Source: Gammaproteobacteria bacterium
GTDB lineage: Bacteria > Pseudomonadota > Gammaproteobacteria > GCA-001735895
Assembly (NCBI GenBank): GCA_018669845.1
Contig: JABHSO010000219.1
Span: forward strand, 1-36,369
Reading direction: 5' to 3'
Length of the DNA stretch: 36,369 nucleotides
A program made the translations under genes and the position numbers. Shown here one piece after another: positions 1 to 8,339 of the stretch (the first letter of the stretch is position 1; every line of letters starts with the position of its first letter). Below the pieces are notes generated by a model, which was not told where the DNA came from, ran no database searches, and saw only the letters and a program-made list of their open reading frames with translations.

Positions 1-59
1 CCTGTTAACGTCAACAGGGATTCCATTTTGAAAACCAGTCGATCAATCCGACTGAGCAT
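1..59 (-). CDS. Partial CDS, probable TRAP transporter small permease (DctQ-like), 5' end only
   Basis: Only the first 19 to 20 codons lie in the window. They read MLSRIDRLVFKMESLLTLT, a short basic lead-in running into a hydrophobic stretch, which is how DctQ-type small TRAP permeases usually begin. The ATG at 59 is preceded by AGGA at a seven-base spacing. A longer in-frame start at 95 exists but has no visible ribosome binding site. The gene lies directly downstream of the TRAP binding protein gene on the same strand, where dctQ is expected. The DctQ assignment is inference from position and a very short sequence; dctM would be expected further left. Confidence 0.5.
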   Translation of the reverse strand, partial: MLSRIDRLVFKMESLLTLT

Positions 60-130
60 AGAATCATCCTGTAAAATCGTATGAGAACCTGACATAGCAA
101 TTAATTATTATAAGAATTCAAAGAGGGTAA

Positions 131-192
131 GTAGGGTGCGCACCATGTTTTACCAAATAGCAAAAACCCATGGTGCGCACGGCACACCCTAC
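131..192. repeat. Palindromic GTAGGGTGCGC-type repeat, copy 1
   Basis: The left arm GTAGGGTGCGCACCATG (131-147) and the right arm CATGGTGCGCAC...CACCCTAC (169-192) form an imperfect inverted repeat around a roughly 20-nt AT-rich loop. A related copy lies at 6069-6134. The sequence resembles small palindromic REP/MITE-like repeats that begin with GTAGGGTGCG in many bacterial genomes. It lies between dctP and the probable dctQ, so as RNA it could fold into a hairpin that tunes expression of the downstream permease gene. Confidence 0.8.
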
Positions 193-196
193 CAGT

Positions 197-1195
197 TTAG
201 TTATTAAATAATTTTTCAGTAAAATCAAACAAGGTCTTAGCATCAAATTTACTGGAATACTTTTTAACCCAGTCTTCACGCACAGATGCAGCAAGTTTAT
301 TCAACTCAGCCGTTTGAGCTGATGTAAAAGTAACTCTGGTTAAGCCCTGATCGGTCACTGCCTGCTCATACTTACCTGTTGTTTTGTTATCGTAACTATC
401 AACATAGAAAGCAATAGCTTCATCAACCGAACCTAACAAAGCTTTCTTATTGGATGCACTTAATGAATTTAGTGCCTCGGTGTTAACCACAACAGGACAG
501 TTAGCAGAACCCAGGTTCAAGTTAGTGGATGCCCACTTTCCAACTTTATAAGTTTTAGTGGCCAAATGAGCATGAGGAGCGAAAGTCGCTGAATCAATTA
601 CGCCAGAATCCATAGATTGACGAACTTCAGAAAACGGAACACCTGTTTTCACGGCACCTAGTTTTCCTAACACACCCATAATTCCACCGGGTCCACGGAC
701 TCGTACACCTTTTAAATCTGACAATGATTGGAGTGGATCAGTTTTACTCACAATATTATATTGAGGTAAAGGCGTCGGCATTAAGATGGTCGCATTCCAG
801 CGTGCCAGGTCTTTCACAACGATTGGATGCTCATGCACCTTTTGATAAATTTCTGCAACACGACTCAGTGATACATCTTTCGCAAAAGGTAATTCAGTAA
901 CAGTGATCGTCGGGTTTTTATCTTTATGGTAGAAAGAACAAAACTGTGCCATTTCAAAAGCACCAAATGAAATTCCATCCAGGTTTTCTTTCGACTTGGA
1001 TAATCCGCCATAAGAAATTTTTAATGTAAAGTCACCGTTAGTTTTCTTTTTAACCAGTTCTGCCAGTTTTTCTACATTCTCGGTAAATGCACGGCGTTTA
1101 CCCCACAGTGAAACATTCCACTCAGTAGCAGCTTGCGCTTCTGCTGCCAGTAAACCAATGGTAATTGCTGATGCTAAAATTAAATTTTTATTCAT
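197..1195 (-). CDS. dctP: TRAP transporter periplasmic substrate-binding protein (DctP family)
   Basis: This is the periplasmic solute receptor of a tripartite ATP-independent transporter; it binds an organic acid and delivers it to the DctQM membrane complex. The 332-residue protein starts with a signal peptide (Lys-containing n-region, hydrophobic core, likely cleavage after AEAQA near residue 22). The mature part has the TRAP receptor layout, including LKGVRVRGPGG, whose second Arg fits the conserved carboxylate-binding Arg of the family. I chose the ATG at 1195 because GGAG lies five bases upstream; an in-frame GTG two codons earlier overlaps that site. It lies downstream of dctD on the same strand and in front of a probable dctQ. 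The family is clear. C4-dicarboxylate specificity is inferred from the neighbouring dctB/dctD. Confidence 0.88.
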   Translation of the reverse strand: MNKNLILASAITIGLLAAEAQAATEWNVSLWGKRRAFTENVEKLAELVKKKTNGDFTLKISYGGLSKSKENLDGISFGAFEMAQFCSFYHKDKNPTITVTELPFAKDVSLSRVAEIYQKVHEHPIVVKDLARWNATILMPTPLPQYNIVSKTDPLQSLSDLKGVRVRGPGGIMGVLGKLGAVKTGVPFSEVRQSMDSGVIDSATFAPHAHLATKTYKVGKWASTNLNLGSANCPVVVNTEALNSLSASNKKALLGSVDEAIAFYVDSYDNKTTGKYEQAVTDQGLTRVTFTSAQTAELNKLAASVREDWVKKYSSKFDAKTLFDFTEKLFNN

Positions 1196-1270
1196 AGTCA
1201 CTCCAGGTTATTAAAAATTATAGTTTTCTGCCGTAATTAATAGTTTTAAAAAGGCCGATGTTTAGCTTAA

Positions 1271-1286
1271 TACACTTTCCATGCCA
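1271..1286 (-). promoter_or_regulatory. Candidate sigma54 (-24/-12) promoter of dctP
   Basis: On the minus strand TGGCAT-N5-GTGTA matches the sigma54 -24 element very well (TGGCA) and the -12 element (TTGCA) only partly, giving GG-N10-GT rather than GG-N10-GC. It lies about 75 bases upstream of the dctP start. The adjacent gene encodes a DctD-type sigma54 activator, and two inverted repeats suitable as activator sites lie just upstream. The -12 mismatch keeps confidence moderate. Confidence 0.45.
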
Positions 1287-1330
1287 TTCTCAATATTGCG
1301 TTGAAACACAGGCTTTATCATAAGAATTAC

Positions 1331-1359
1331 TTTTCTAACATGAAACTTATGTAAGAAAA
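1331..1359. promoter_or_regulatory. Inverted repeat, candidate DctD upstream activator site 1
   Basis: TTTTCTAACAT (1331-1341) and ATGTAAGAAAA (1349-1359) form an 11-bp inverted repeat with one mismatch and a seven-base centre. It lies 45 bp upstream of the candidate -24 element. Its outer arms (TTTC.TA / TA.GAAA) match the second repeat at 1370-1399. Enhancer-binding proteins usually bind such paired palindromes; assignment to DctD is inference from position. Confidence 0.5.
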
Positions 1360-1369
1360 TGAGAGTTTT

Positions 1370-1399
1370 ATTTCCTATAAAGTTTTGTTTTTAGGAAAT
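1370..1399. promoter_or_regulatory. Inverted repeat, candidate DctD upstream activator site 2
   Basis: ATTTCCTA (1370-1377) and TAGGAAAT (1392-1399) are a perfect 8-bp inverted repeat around 14 bases. Its centre lies 39 to 40 bp from that of the first repeat, close to four helical turns, which places both on the same face of the DNA. It abuts the dctD stop codon. As a dctD terminator it would lack a T-run, which favours a protein-binding site. Confidence 0.5.
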
Positions 1400-2767
1400 T
1401 TATTTCTTATTTTTATAATCAGTGGTAGAAATATTATATCGAGATAGTTTTTGATTGAAGGTTCTTCGTTCCAGTTTTAAATCAGCTAAAACAGCCGACA
1501 CATTGCCTTCATACAGTGCCAGTCTGGAACGAATCAAGTTTTCTTCATAATCATTTAACTGCTCTTTTAATGATAAATCCTGCTGATTCTCCATTACCGA
1601 AGGTTCTACATTAAAAAGTAACTGCTTAAGGTTCTGACAACCATTGATGGCATAACGGGTGGCCACATTGATCATTTCGCGAATATTGCCCGGCCAGTCG
1701 TAGGCAAGCAACTGCTTACCAGAATCATCCGTTAAGGGTAAATATTCAATCTTGAAATTTTCACAGCTTTGCATCACGAAGTATTCGAATAACATAATAA
1801 TATCTTCTTTTCGCTGGCGTAATGGTGGAATGCGCAATTCACCCACCTGCAGGCGAAAAAACAGATCCTGACGAAAATCCTGATGATTCCGTAATTCATC
1901 TTTACTGGCAGAAATAATTCTGCAATTGGTCTTGCGTTCCTCGTTGCTGCCTAATGGAGATATCACTCCATCCTGTAAAACACGTAATAGTTTTGCCTGC
2001 ATCGATAATGACAAGCTCTCTATTTCATCTAGAAACAGGCTGCCCCCATTGGCATATTCAAGTTTACCGATATGAGCCGATTTAGCATCGGTGAAAGCCC
2101 CCTTTTCATAGCCGAATAATTCAGCTTCAGCCAGCTGTTCAGGAATTGCAGCACAATTTAGAGCTACAAAATTACCATCTTTACGTTCGCTGTAATCATG
2201 CAAACTACGTGCAACCAATTCCTTACCCACACCGGTTTCTCCGTAAATCATGATGGGTAAATCCATCGGTGCAAGCTGTAAAAGCGATTGCTTCAACTGC
2301 TTCATCATGGGGCTGTTGCCGATCAATCTTGCTTCTATCCCACTTTGTTGTTCAAGTTTATTCTGGGCTTCCAGCAAAGAGAGGCTCAAACGCCTTTTGT
2401 CGACGGCACGCTGAATGCTTTTTAATAACCTGTCCGTATCCACTGGTTTCTCAATGAAGTCATACACTCCATGTTTCATCGCATCGACGGCAATAGAAAT
2501 ATCCCCATAACCTGTCATCAAAATAACAGGCAGGTCTTCATCTATTTCCCTGACAGCCTGAGCAAACTCCAGGCCATCACCACCCGGCATACGCAAATCA
2601 GTCAAAATTATCACAGGCATGTGTGGGTATATTTCAGCCAATGCAGTTTGAGGAGAGTCAAAATCAACGATTCGAGGATATTGTGTAGATAACAAATCAA
2701 CGGTATTAACCCTGATATCTTTATCATCGTCTACGACCATGATTTTAATTATTTGTTGTTCTGGCAT
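1400..2767 (-). CDS. dctD: Sigma54-dependent response regulator, DctD type (REC-AAA+-Fis HTH)
   Basis: This 455-residue cytoplasmic activator should be phosphorylated by DctB and then remodel sigma54-RNA polymerase at transporter promoters. The receiver domain (about 1-120) has the acidic pocket VVDDD at 11-15, phospho-acceptor Asp57 in LTDLRMPG, Thr85 and Lys107. The AAA+ domain (about 145-370) has Walker A GETGVGKE at 176-183 and a Walker B-type GSLFLDEI. The C-terminus is a Fis-type helix-turn-helix. The sigma54-contacting loop reads GAFTDA (223-228) instead of GAFTGA, an unusual Gly-to-Asp change in the most conserved motif of the family. Its partner dctB lies on the same strand, but a convergent phosphoribulokinase-like gene separates them, so the two are probably transcribed separately. 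No strong ribosome binding site is visible before the ATG. Confidence 0.9.
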   Translation of the reverse strand: MPEQQIIKIMVVDDDKDIRVNTVDLLSTQYPRIVDFDSPQTALAEIYPHMPVIILTDLRMPGGDGLEFAQAVREIDEDLPVILMTGYGDISIAVDAMKHGVYDFIEKPVDTDRLLKSIQRAVDKRRLSLSLLEAQNKLEQQSGIEARLIGNSPMMKQLKQSLLQLAPMDLPIMIYGETGVGKELVARSLHDYSERKDGNFVALNCAAIPEQLAEAELFGYEKGAFTDAKSAHIGKLEYANGGSLFLDEIESLSLSMQAKLLRVLQDGVISPLGSNEERKTNCRIISASKDELRNHQDFRQDLFFRLQVGELRIPPLRQRKEDIIMLFEYFVMQSCENFKIEYLPLTDDSGKQLLAYDWPGNIREMINVATRYAINGCQNLKQLLFNVEPSVMENQQDLSLKEQLNDYEENLIRSRLALYEGNVSAVLADLKLERRTFNQKLSRYNISTTDYKNKK

Positions 2768-2853
2768 TGAATGGATTTATTTCTGCAAAGTTAACCTACG
2801 CTATCACGATAAACAGCCCTGCGGCAATCCTGATAGTCTCTCTTAATCTAGTT

Positions 2854-2882
2854 TTGACAAATGAATGGAGTCATCTCATTAT
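2854..2882 (+). promoter_or_regulatory. Candidate sigma70 promoter of the phosphoribulokinase-like gene
   Basis: TTGACA (2854-2859), a 17-bp spacer and CATTAT (2877-2882) lie 75 bases upstream of the plus-strand start at 2958. The -35 box is perfect and the -10 box is 4/6. The 190-bp gap between the divergent dctD and this gene must also hold the dctD promoter, which I could not pick out. Confidence 0.5.
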
Positions 2883-2957
2883 ATAACCCTACATTTAACA
2901 AGGTAGTCAATCATCAAGAATTAATATGATTAACTAAATTACTGAGAGTTTTCATTT

Positions 2958-3896
2958 ATGTCTGAAGAATTTCCTATTGTAGCGATAACCGGTGCTTCTG
3001 GCTCTGGCAGCTCTTCGATCACAAAAGCATTTGAACATATTTTCTTTCGTGAACGAGTAAGAGCAGCCTATATTCAGGGTAGTGCATTTCATCGCTACGA
3101 CCGAAAAGAAATGAAAAAGCAGGTCCTTAAAGCCAGAGAAGAAGATCAGGAGTTAAGTCATTTTGGCCCTGATGCTAATCACCTGGATAAACTTGAAACC
3201 CTGTTTTTTCAATATGCCTCAACCGGTACGGGTATGTCTCGTTATTATCTACATTCGAAAAAGATCGCAGCTGAATGGGGGCAAGAATCAGGAACTTTAA
3301 CCCCCTGGAAAGAACTTGATAGCGATACAGATTTATTGCTGTATCGTGGCCTACATGGAGCAGCAATAGATGGCGATATCGATATTTCCAGCTACCCTGA
3401 TTTACTCATCGGAATGGTACCGAATGTAAACCTGGAATGGATTCGTAAAATCAAACGGGATACATCATTACGTGGTTATTCACGCAAGGCGGTTCGTAAA
3501 ATGATTCTTCGTCGTATGTCTGATTATGTTCACCATATTACTCCGCAGTTTTCACGCACGCATATCAATATTCAAATGGTAGCTACGGTCGACACTTCTG
3601 ATCCATTCGGGGTTGATCAGGAGCCGGACAAAGATGAATGTTTTCTCGTCATTCACTTTCAGAACGTTAAAATGCCAGACATCAATAGTTTACTTGAAAT
3701 GTTACCCGGTTCATTTCTGAGTCGAAGTAATACACTGGTGGTTCCCGGAGGAATGATGATAGGCACTATCGAAGTCATACTCATGCCATTGATTCATGAT
3801 CTGGTTAAACGAAGTCGAGAGATTCGTAATATCACCGATGTTCCAAAGTCTCGAGGTGCAGGCCTGCTAGGAGCACTGGGACAATCAAATATTTAA
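2958..3896 (+). CDS. Phosphoribulokinase/PrkB-family protein with substituted catalytic residues
   Basis: The 312-residue protein follows the proteobacterial class I phosphoribulokinase fold from end to end (family about 290 residues). It has a P-loop-like GASGSGSSS at 12-20, His45 and Arg49 in SAFHRYDR, LEWIRKIKRD (158-168) with Lys164, Arg167, Asp168 and then Arg172, and PQFSRTHIN. Active enzymes have EGDxFHR and YEGLHG, whose Asp42 is the catalytic base and whose Glu131 is an active-site acid (Rhodobacter numbering). Here they read QGSAFHR (Ser42) and YRGLHG (Arg130). Nucleotide and Ru5P-binding positions are mostly kept, so the protein may bind sugar phosphate or ATP without normal kinase activity. 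No other Calvin-cycle gene is in the window. It converges on dctB and overlaps its stop by three bases. The family is certain, the function unknown. Confidence 0.85.
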   Translation: MSEEFPIVAITGASGSGSSSITKAFEHIFFRERVRAAYIQGSAFHRYDRKEMKKQVLKAREEDQELSHFGPDANHLDKLETLFFQYASTGTGMSRYYLHSKKIAAEWGQESGTLTPWKELDSDTDLLLYRGLHGAAIDGDIDISSYPDLLIGMVPNVNLEWIRKIKRDTSLRGYSRKAVRKMILRRMSDYVHHITPQFSRTHINIQMVATVDTSDPFGVDQEPDKDECFLVIHFQNVKMPDINSLLEMLPGSFLSRSNTLVVPGGMMIGTIEVILMPLIHDLVKRSREIRNITDVPKSRGAGLLGALGQSNI

Positions 3897-6022
3897 TGCA
3901 TCACCTGATCAAGCGGGAGTTTAATGATAAATCGTGCGCCCTGCTCAGTATTTTCAGCATCGATAGATCCTCCGTACTCCTGAATAATTTCATAACAGAT
4001 GGATAAACCAAGGCCGAGTCCTTTACCTATTTCTTTGGTAGTAAAGTAAGGATTAAACAACTGCCCCATGACACGAGAATCAATTCCGCCACCCACATCT
4101 TCTATGGTGATTAATGCATTGTTTTGAAAACTATGCATGCCGACAGTAATGACAGGATGATTAGTTTTTTCCATTGCATCGAGTGCATTTTGAATGAGAT
4201 TAACCAGTACCAGATCCAGTTTTAAAGTATTCACTTTTACATACACTGACTTTTCTAATTCAAGCAGGTTAATCATGACATTTTTTTCTCTCAAACTATC
4301 TTTGAAAAGTGATAATGACTGTTCAATTAACGGTGCCAGCTCAAGCCCATCTTTGAGTGGTTCATCAGCATAACTAAAAGATTTTAATAACTTGATGACA
4401 TTGTGCATCTTGTTACTCAGTGGAGACAATCTTGAAATTGACTTTAACGCACCATCCCAGTCATTTTTTTCCGCCTTAAAACCCACTGCTGCAATAGAGC
4501 TGTTCATGGCTGAAAGTGGCTGACTTAACTCATGCACAATAGTTGCTGCCATCTGACCCAGCGCTGCAATTTTACTTTGTTGAACCAGCTCAGCCTGAGC
4601 ATTATGTAAATCTCTGGTACGTTTTTCGACCTGCTCTTCCAGCGAGGCATTAATGCTAATAACAGCTTCTTCTGCCTGTTTTCTTTTTTCAATATTAACA
4701 AGCGTCATTAACAGACGATTATCCCCTTCAAGTGGAGCACAACTTATGGCGAACATCACATGGGTCGTTGCTTTACCCTGATCCAGTACCGTGGTTTCAT
4801 GATAGGGTTTAACAATATCTCCACGTTGTTTTAGTAATTCTGAAAAATTTTCTACTGTGCTAACATCAACAAAGTTCTGAATATTATTATTATCTTTATT
4901 TAATTTCTGCAAATTAATGTTTAGTAAATTTTCGGCAACTTCATTAATAAAAAGCATTTCTCCTGATTGATTCATGGATACCACCCCAATATGAATTTTC
5001 TGAATAATGGTTTCCAGTTCCTGACGATGACGCTTTTCATTTTCTCTGGCCTGCTGCCTTGAACGCAGCTTAGATTTGCGTTCTCTGAGGTACAAATAAC
5101 TCAGCACCAGCCCCGACAAAGTAATCAGAAAAAAGGTTATGGCTGAATAGATATACTGTTTGTTTTTTTCCAGGTAATACAGTGTCCAACCGGTATCTGC
5201 TATGTTGTAGGCATTAACAAGATACGAATCATTATCAATAGTCCAGAATGAAAAAAACTGTTTGTTAAATAGATCAAATTCGAACCTGTCACTAAACAGG
5301 CTATCAGGTTGCACTCCCTGAAACTGGCGGTGTTCCGATATTTTATGCTGAATATTTTGTGCCAGCTTCCCAATAGAACGATAACGCCACTGCTCTTGTC
5401 CACTTAAGATAACGACCTTATTATCATCCGCTATTAAAAGATTTTGCCCGGCTTCCTGCCAGCTTTTTTCCCATTCACGCAAATCAAGTTTCACCACCAC
5501 AACGCCCAGCACCGCATCACCCTGCCCGATGACTGGAGCAGAAATGAAAAATCCGGGTATGCCGGTTGTTGCTCCAACTGCATAATAGAACTGGCGTTTA
5601 AGCTCAGAAATTGCTTTAACAAAATAAGGTCGGAATGAATAATTCTGATTTAGAAAGCTATTACTCTGATCATAATTACTGGTCGCAATTACTTTCCCTG
5701 AAGAGTTCATCACATACACATTACTGGAACCGGAGCGTTCCGCGACAAATTTTAGCCGCTCACTCACCGAAGAGTGATCCTGAAAGCTATATTGCAAAGC
5801 CCTTTTGACCTGTGAGTCCTGAGCTAAAAGTGAAGGAAGATATTCAAATTGATTGATTGAAGCACTGAAAGATTGCTGAAAAAAACGAGTTGCAGATTGC
5901 TGTTCGATATTCCACGAATAAATCTGAATAAAATAAAAAATAAAGCTGAAAAAAAGTGCTGATAAAAAAACCAGCACCGGGGCCCATAAAAACTTAACCG
6001 GTGGACGTATTTGATTACTCAT
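3893..6022 (-). CDS. dctB: C4-dicarboxylate-type sensor histidine kinase (DctB)
   Basis: This inner-membrane sensor has 709 residues from the chosen start. A first membrane helix (about 11-33) is followed by a long periplasmic PDC/Cache domain with RPYF and FYYAVGATTGIPGFF, typical of DctB dicarboxylate sensors. A second helix lies near 291-312. A PAS-like domain, a coiled segment, the H-box HELSQPLSAM (His about 497), the N-box LIQNALDAM and the ATP-lid motifs FNPYFTTK and GKGLGLGLS follow. The G1 box reads DVGGGI, a mild variant of DxGxGI. A longer frame to 6112 adds 30 residues read out of a palindromic repeat, so I prefer the ATG at 6022. DctD is the expected partner, but a phosphoribulokinase-like gene lies between the two genes. 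Confidence 0.9.
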   Translation of the reverse strand: MSNQIRPPVKFLWAPVLVFLSALFFSFIFYFIQIYSWNIEQQSATRFFQQSFSASINQFEYLPSLLAQDSQVKRALQYSFQDHSSVSERLKFVAERSGSSNVYVMNSSGKVIATSNYDQSNSFLNQNYSFRPYFVKAISELKRQFYYAVGATTGIPGFFISAPVIGQGDAVLGVVVVKLDLREWEKSWQEAGQNLLIADDNKVVILSGQEQWRYRSIGKLAQNIQHKISEHRQFQGVQPDSLFSDRFEFDLFNKQFFSFWTIDNDSYLVNAYNIADTGWTLYYLEKNKQYIYSAITFFLITLSGLVLSYLYLRERKSKLRSRQQARENEKRHRQELETIIQKIHIGVVSMNQSGEMLFINEVAENLLNINLQKLNKDNNNIQNFVDVSTVENFSELLKQRGDIVKPYHETTVLDQGKATTHVMFAISCAPLEGDNRLLMTLVNIEKRKQAEEAVISINASLEEQVEKRTRDLHNAQAELVQQSKIAALGQMAATIVHELSQPLSAMNSSIAAVGFKAEKNDWDGALKSISRLSPLSNKMHNVIKLLKSFSYADEPLKDGLELAPLIEQSLSLFKDSLREKNVMINLLELEKSVYVKVNTLKLDLVLVNLIQNALDAMEKTNHPVITVGMHSFQNNALITIEDVGGGIDSRVMGQLFNPYFTTKEIGKGLGLGLSICYEIIQEYGGSIDAENTEQGARFIIKLPLDQVMH

Positions 6023-6068
6023 TGCTAAATTTATTTTTACCCGGAAGAGTACCCTGTCTTGGTATTTT

Positions 6069-6134
6069 GTAGGGTGCGCCGCGCCCACCATTGGTGTCGC
6101 ACTGAAACTCAATGGTACGCACGGCGCTCCCTAC
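6069..6134. repeat. Palindromic GTAGGGTGCGC-type repeat, copy 2
   Basis: The left arm starts GTAGGGTGCGCCGCGCCCA and the right arm ends GGTACGCACGGCGCTCCCTAC (last 20 bases 6115-6134). They are imperfect inverted complements with CATTG/CAATG at the inner ends. The repeat is related to copy 1 at 131-192 and lies between the pnp terminator and dctB. The two copies bracket the dct/phosphoribulokinase block. It also creates spurious upstream start codons in the dctB frame. Confidence 0.8.
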
Positions 6135-6165
6135 CGTAACTTCAACCATATCCAATTTTCAGGCC

Positions 6166-6195
6166 AAAAAAAAGGAGCCATCGGCTCCTTTTTTT
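6166..6195 (-). terminator. Rho-independent terminator after pnp
   Basis: AAGGAGCC-atc-GGCTCCTT forms a GC-rich stem flanked by long A and T runs on both sides, so it can work in either direction. It lies about 20 bases downstream of the pnp stop codon. Confidence 0.9.
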
Positions 6196-6216
6196 AAAGC
6201 ATTAACTGAGAGAGTT

Positions 6217-8313
6217 TTACTCAGCTTCAGCTTCGCCTTCTGTAACAGCCTTCATACTCAGGCGAATACGTCCCTGACGATCAACCTCAAGTACTTTAAC
6301 TTTAATCTTGTCACCTTCAGATAACTTATCACTAACGTTTTCAACACGCTCGTTAGAAATCTGAGAGATATGAACCAGACCATCTTTACCAGGCAGGATA
6401 TTAACAAAAGCACCGAAATCCATGATCTTGGCAACTTTACCTTCGTAGATAGTACCTACTTCGACTTCAGCTGTAACCAGTTCAACACGGCGACGTGCTT
6501 CGTCACTGGCTGATTTATCAACAGAAGAAATTTTAACAGTTCCGTCATCATCAACTTCAATAGTCGCGCCAGTTTCTTCGGTTATACCGCGGATAGTTGC
6601 TCCACCTTTACCGATAACGTCACGAATTTTTTCAGGGTTGATTTTGAAAGTCACCATGCGAGGTGCAAACTCAGACATCACTTCACGATGTGTATCGAGA
6701 GTTTTAGCCATTTCGCCCAGAATAAACAGACGACCTTCTTTAGCCTGATCCAGTGCCTGAGACATAATCTCAGTAGTAATACCGTCAATCTTAATATCCA
6801 TTTGCAGCGCTGTAACACCATCAGTTGTTCCAGCTACTTTGAAATCCATATCACCAAGATGATCTTCATCACCCAGGATGTCAGAAAGAACTGCAAAATC
6901 ATCGCCTTCTTTAATCAGTCCCATTGCGATACCAGCAACAGGCGCTTTGATTGGAACACCAGCATCCATCAATGACAGACTGGTTCCACAAACGGAAGCC
7001 ATAGAAGAAGAACCATTTGATTCAGTGATTTCAGAAACCACACGGATTACATATGGAAACTCGTCCTGATTAGGCATGATTGCCATAACACCACGTTTAG
7101 CTAAACGGCCATGACCGATTTCGCGACGCTTAGGAGTTCCAACACGACCTACTTCACCTACACATGATGGAGGGAAGTTGTAATGCAACATGAAGTGATC
7201 TTTACGTTCACCTTCGATTGCATCAATAATTTGTGCATCACGACCTGTACCAAGAGTAGTCACAACCAATGCCTGTGTTTCACCACGAGTGAACACAACA
7301 GAACCATGAGTACGAGGTAAAACGCCGGCACGAACCGAGATAGGACGAACCGTTCTTGTATCACGACCATCGATACGACTTTCGCCAGCGATAACACGAC
7401 CACGAACTAATTTCTTTTCAACTTTAGACATTGCAGCACGAACATCACCTTCAGATGGTGCATCGTCACCCGTACAAAGCGCATCTACAGTCTCACCACG
7501 AATAGCGGATAATTTGTCCTGACGATCAAGTTTGTTCGCAATGGTATAAGCTGAGCCAACTGCATCAGAACACTGTGCAGAAACTTTAGCAGCTAAATCT
7601 TCATCAGTCTCTGGAGCTTTCCAGTCCCATGACTCGTTACCAACTTCAGCAGAAAATTCTTTAATGGCATTGATAACAACTTGCAGTTGCTCATGACCGT
7701 AAACAACAGAACCTAGCATGACTTCTTCTGACAGCATGTTTGCTTCAGATTCAACCATCAGAACTGCATTTTCTGTTCCGGCTACAACCAGATCAAGATC
7801 GGAATCTTTCAGGTCACTGTAGCTTGGGTTTAGTATGTACTCACCGTCTTTATAACCAACTCTGGCTGCCCCAATCGGGCCAGCAAAAGGCATACCAGAA
7901 AGAGTTACGGCGGCAGAAGCACCAATCAGTGCTGCGATATCAGGATCAACTTCGCTATTCATTGAAACAACGGTAGCTACGATCTGAACTTCGTTTTTGA
8001 ATCCTTTAGGAAACAGAGGACGTAATGGTCTATCTATTAAACGACAGGTCAGTGTTTCTTTTTCACTCGGACGACCTTCACGCTTGAAGAAACCACCAGG
8101 AATCTTACCGGCAGCATAAGTCTTCTCCATGTAATCAACTGTCATCGGGAAGAAGTCACGGCCAGGAACCGCATCTTTCATGCCTACAGCAGTCACCATG
8201 ACTACGGTATCATCCATGTTTACAAATACCGTACTTGCCTGACGACCAATTTCACCGGTCTCTAATGTGACTGTACGGTCACCGAATTGAAAAGTCTTCT
8301 TAATTGGATTCAC
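6217..8313 (-). CDS. pnp: Polyribonucleotide nucleotidyltransferase (PNPase)
   Basis: PNPase degrades RNA 3' to 5' using phosphate, as a trimer and as part of the degradosome. The 698-residue protein has the full set of domains: first RNase PH domain ([16 protein letters not shown]), helical linker, second RNase PH domain ([27 protein letters not shown]-type [13 protein letters not shown]), KH domain ([18 protein letters not shown], about 555-610) and S1 domain ([18 protein letters not shown] to the end). Length matches the family. The start is GTG at 8313, preceded by AGAGGGG five bases upstream. It follows rpsO by 26 bases in the conserved rpsO-pnp pair and ends at a strong terminator. Confidence 0.97.
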   Translation of the reverse strand: MNPIKKTFQFGDRTVTLETGEIGRQASTVFVNMDDTVVMVTAVGMKDAVPGRDFFPMTVDYMEKTYAAGKIPGGFFKREGRPSEKETLTCRLIDRPLRPLFPKGFKNEVQIVATVVSMNSEVDPDIAALIGASAAVTLSGMPFAGPIGAARVGYKDGEYILNPSYSDLKDSDLDLVVAGTENAVLMVESEANMLSEEVMLGSVVYGHEQLQVVINAIKEFSAEVGNESWDWKAPETDEDLAAKVSAQCSDAVGSAYTIANKLDRQDKLSAIRGETVDALCTGDDAPSEGDVRAAMSKVEKKLVRGRVIAGESRIDGRDTRTVRPISVRAGVLPRTHGSVVFTRGETQALVVTTLGTGRDAQIIDAIEGERKDHFMLHYNFPPSCVGEVGRVGTPKRREIGHGRLAKRGVMAIMPNQDEFPYVIRVVSEITESNGSSSMASVCGTSLSLMDAGVPIKAPVAGIAMGLIKEGDDFAVLSDILGDEDHLGDMDFKVAGTTDGVTALQMDIKIDGITTEIMSQALDQAKEGRLFILGEMAKTLDTHREVMSEFAPRMVTFKINPEKIRDVIGKGGATIRGITEETGATIEVDDDGTVKISSVDKSASDEARRRVELVTAEVEVGTIYEGKVAKIMDFGAFVNILPGKDGLVHISQISNERVENVSDKLSEGDKIKVKVLEVDRQGRIRLSMKAVTEGEAEAE

Positions 8314-8339
8314 AATAACCCCTCTTGGGTGTCTAACGT

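Noticed and set aside
2958..3896. Calvin-cycle operon marker
   Set aside because: No RuBisCO, cbbR or other cycle gene is in the window and the catalytic residues are substituted, so autotrophy cannot be inferred from this gene.
6023..6112. 30-residue N-terminal extension of DctB to an ATG at 6112
   Set aside because: The extra residues are read from the palindromic repeat at 6069-6134 and precede the normal short cytoplasmic lead-in to the first membrane helix; the ATG at 6022 is more likely.
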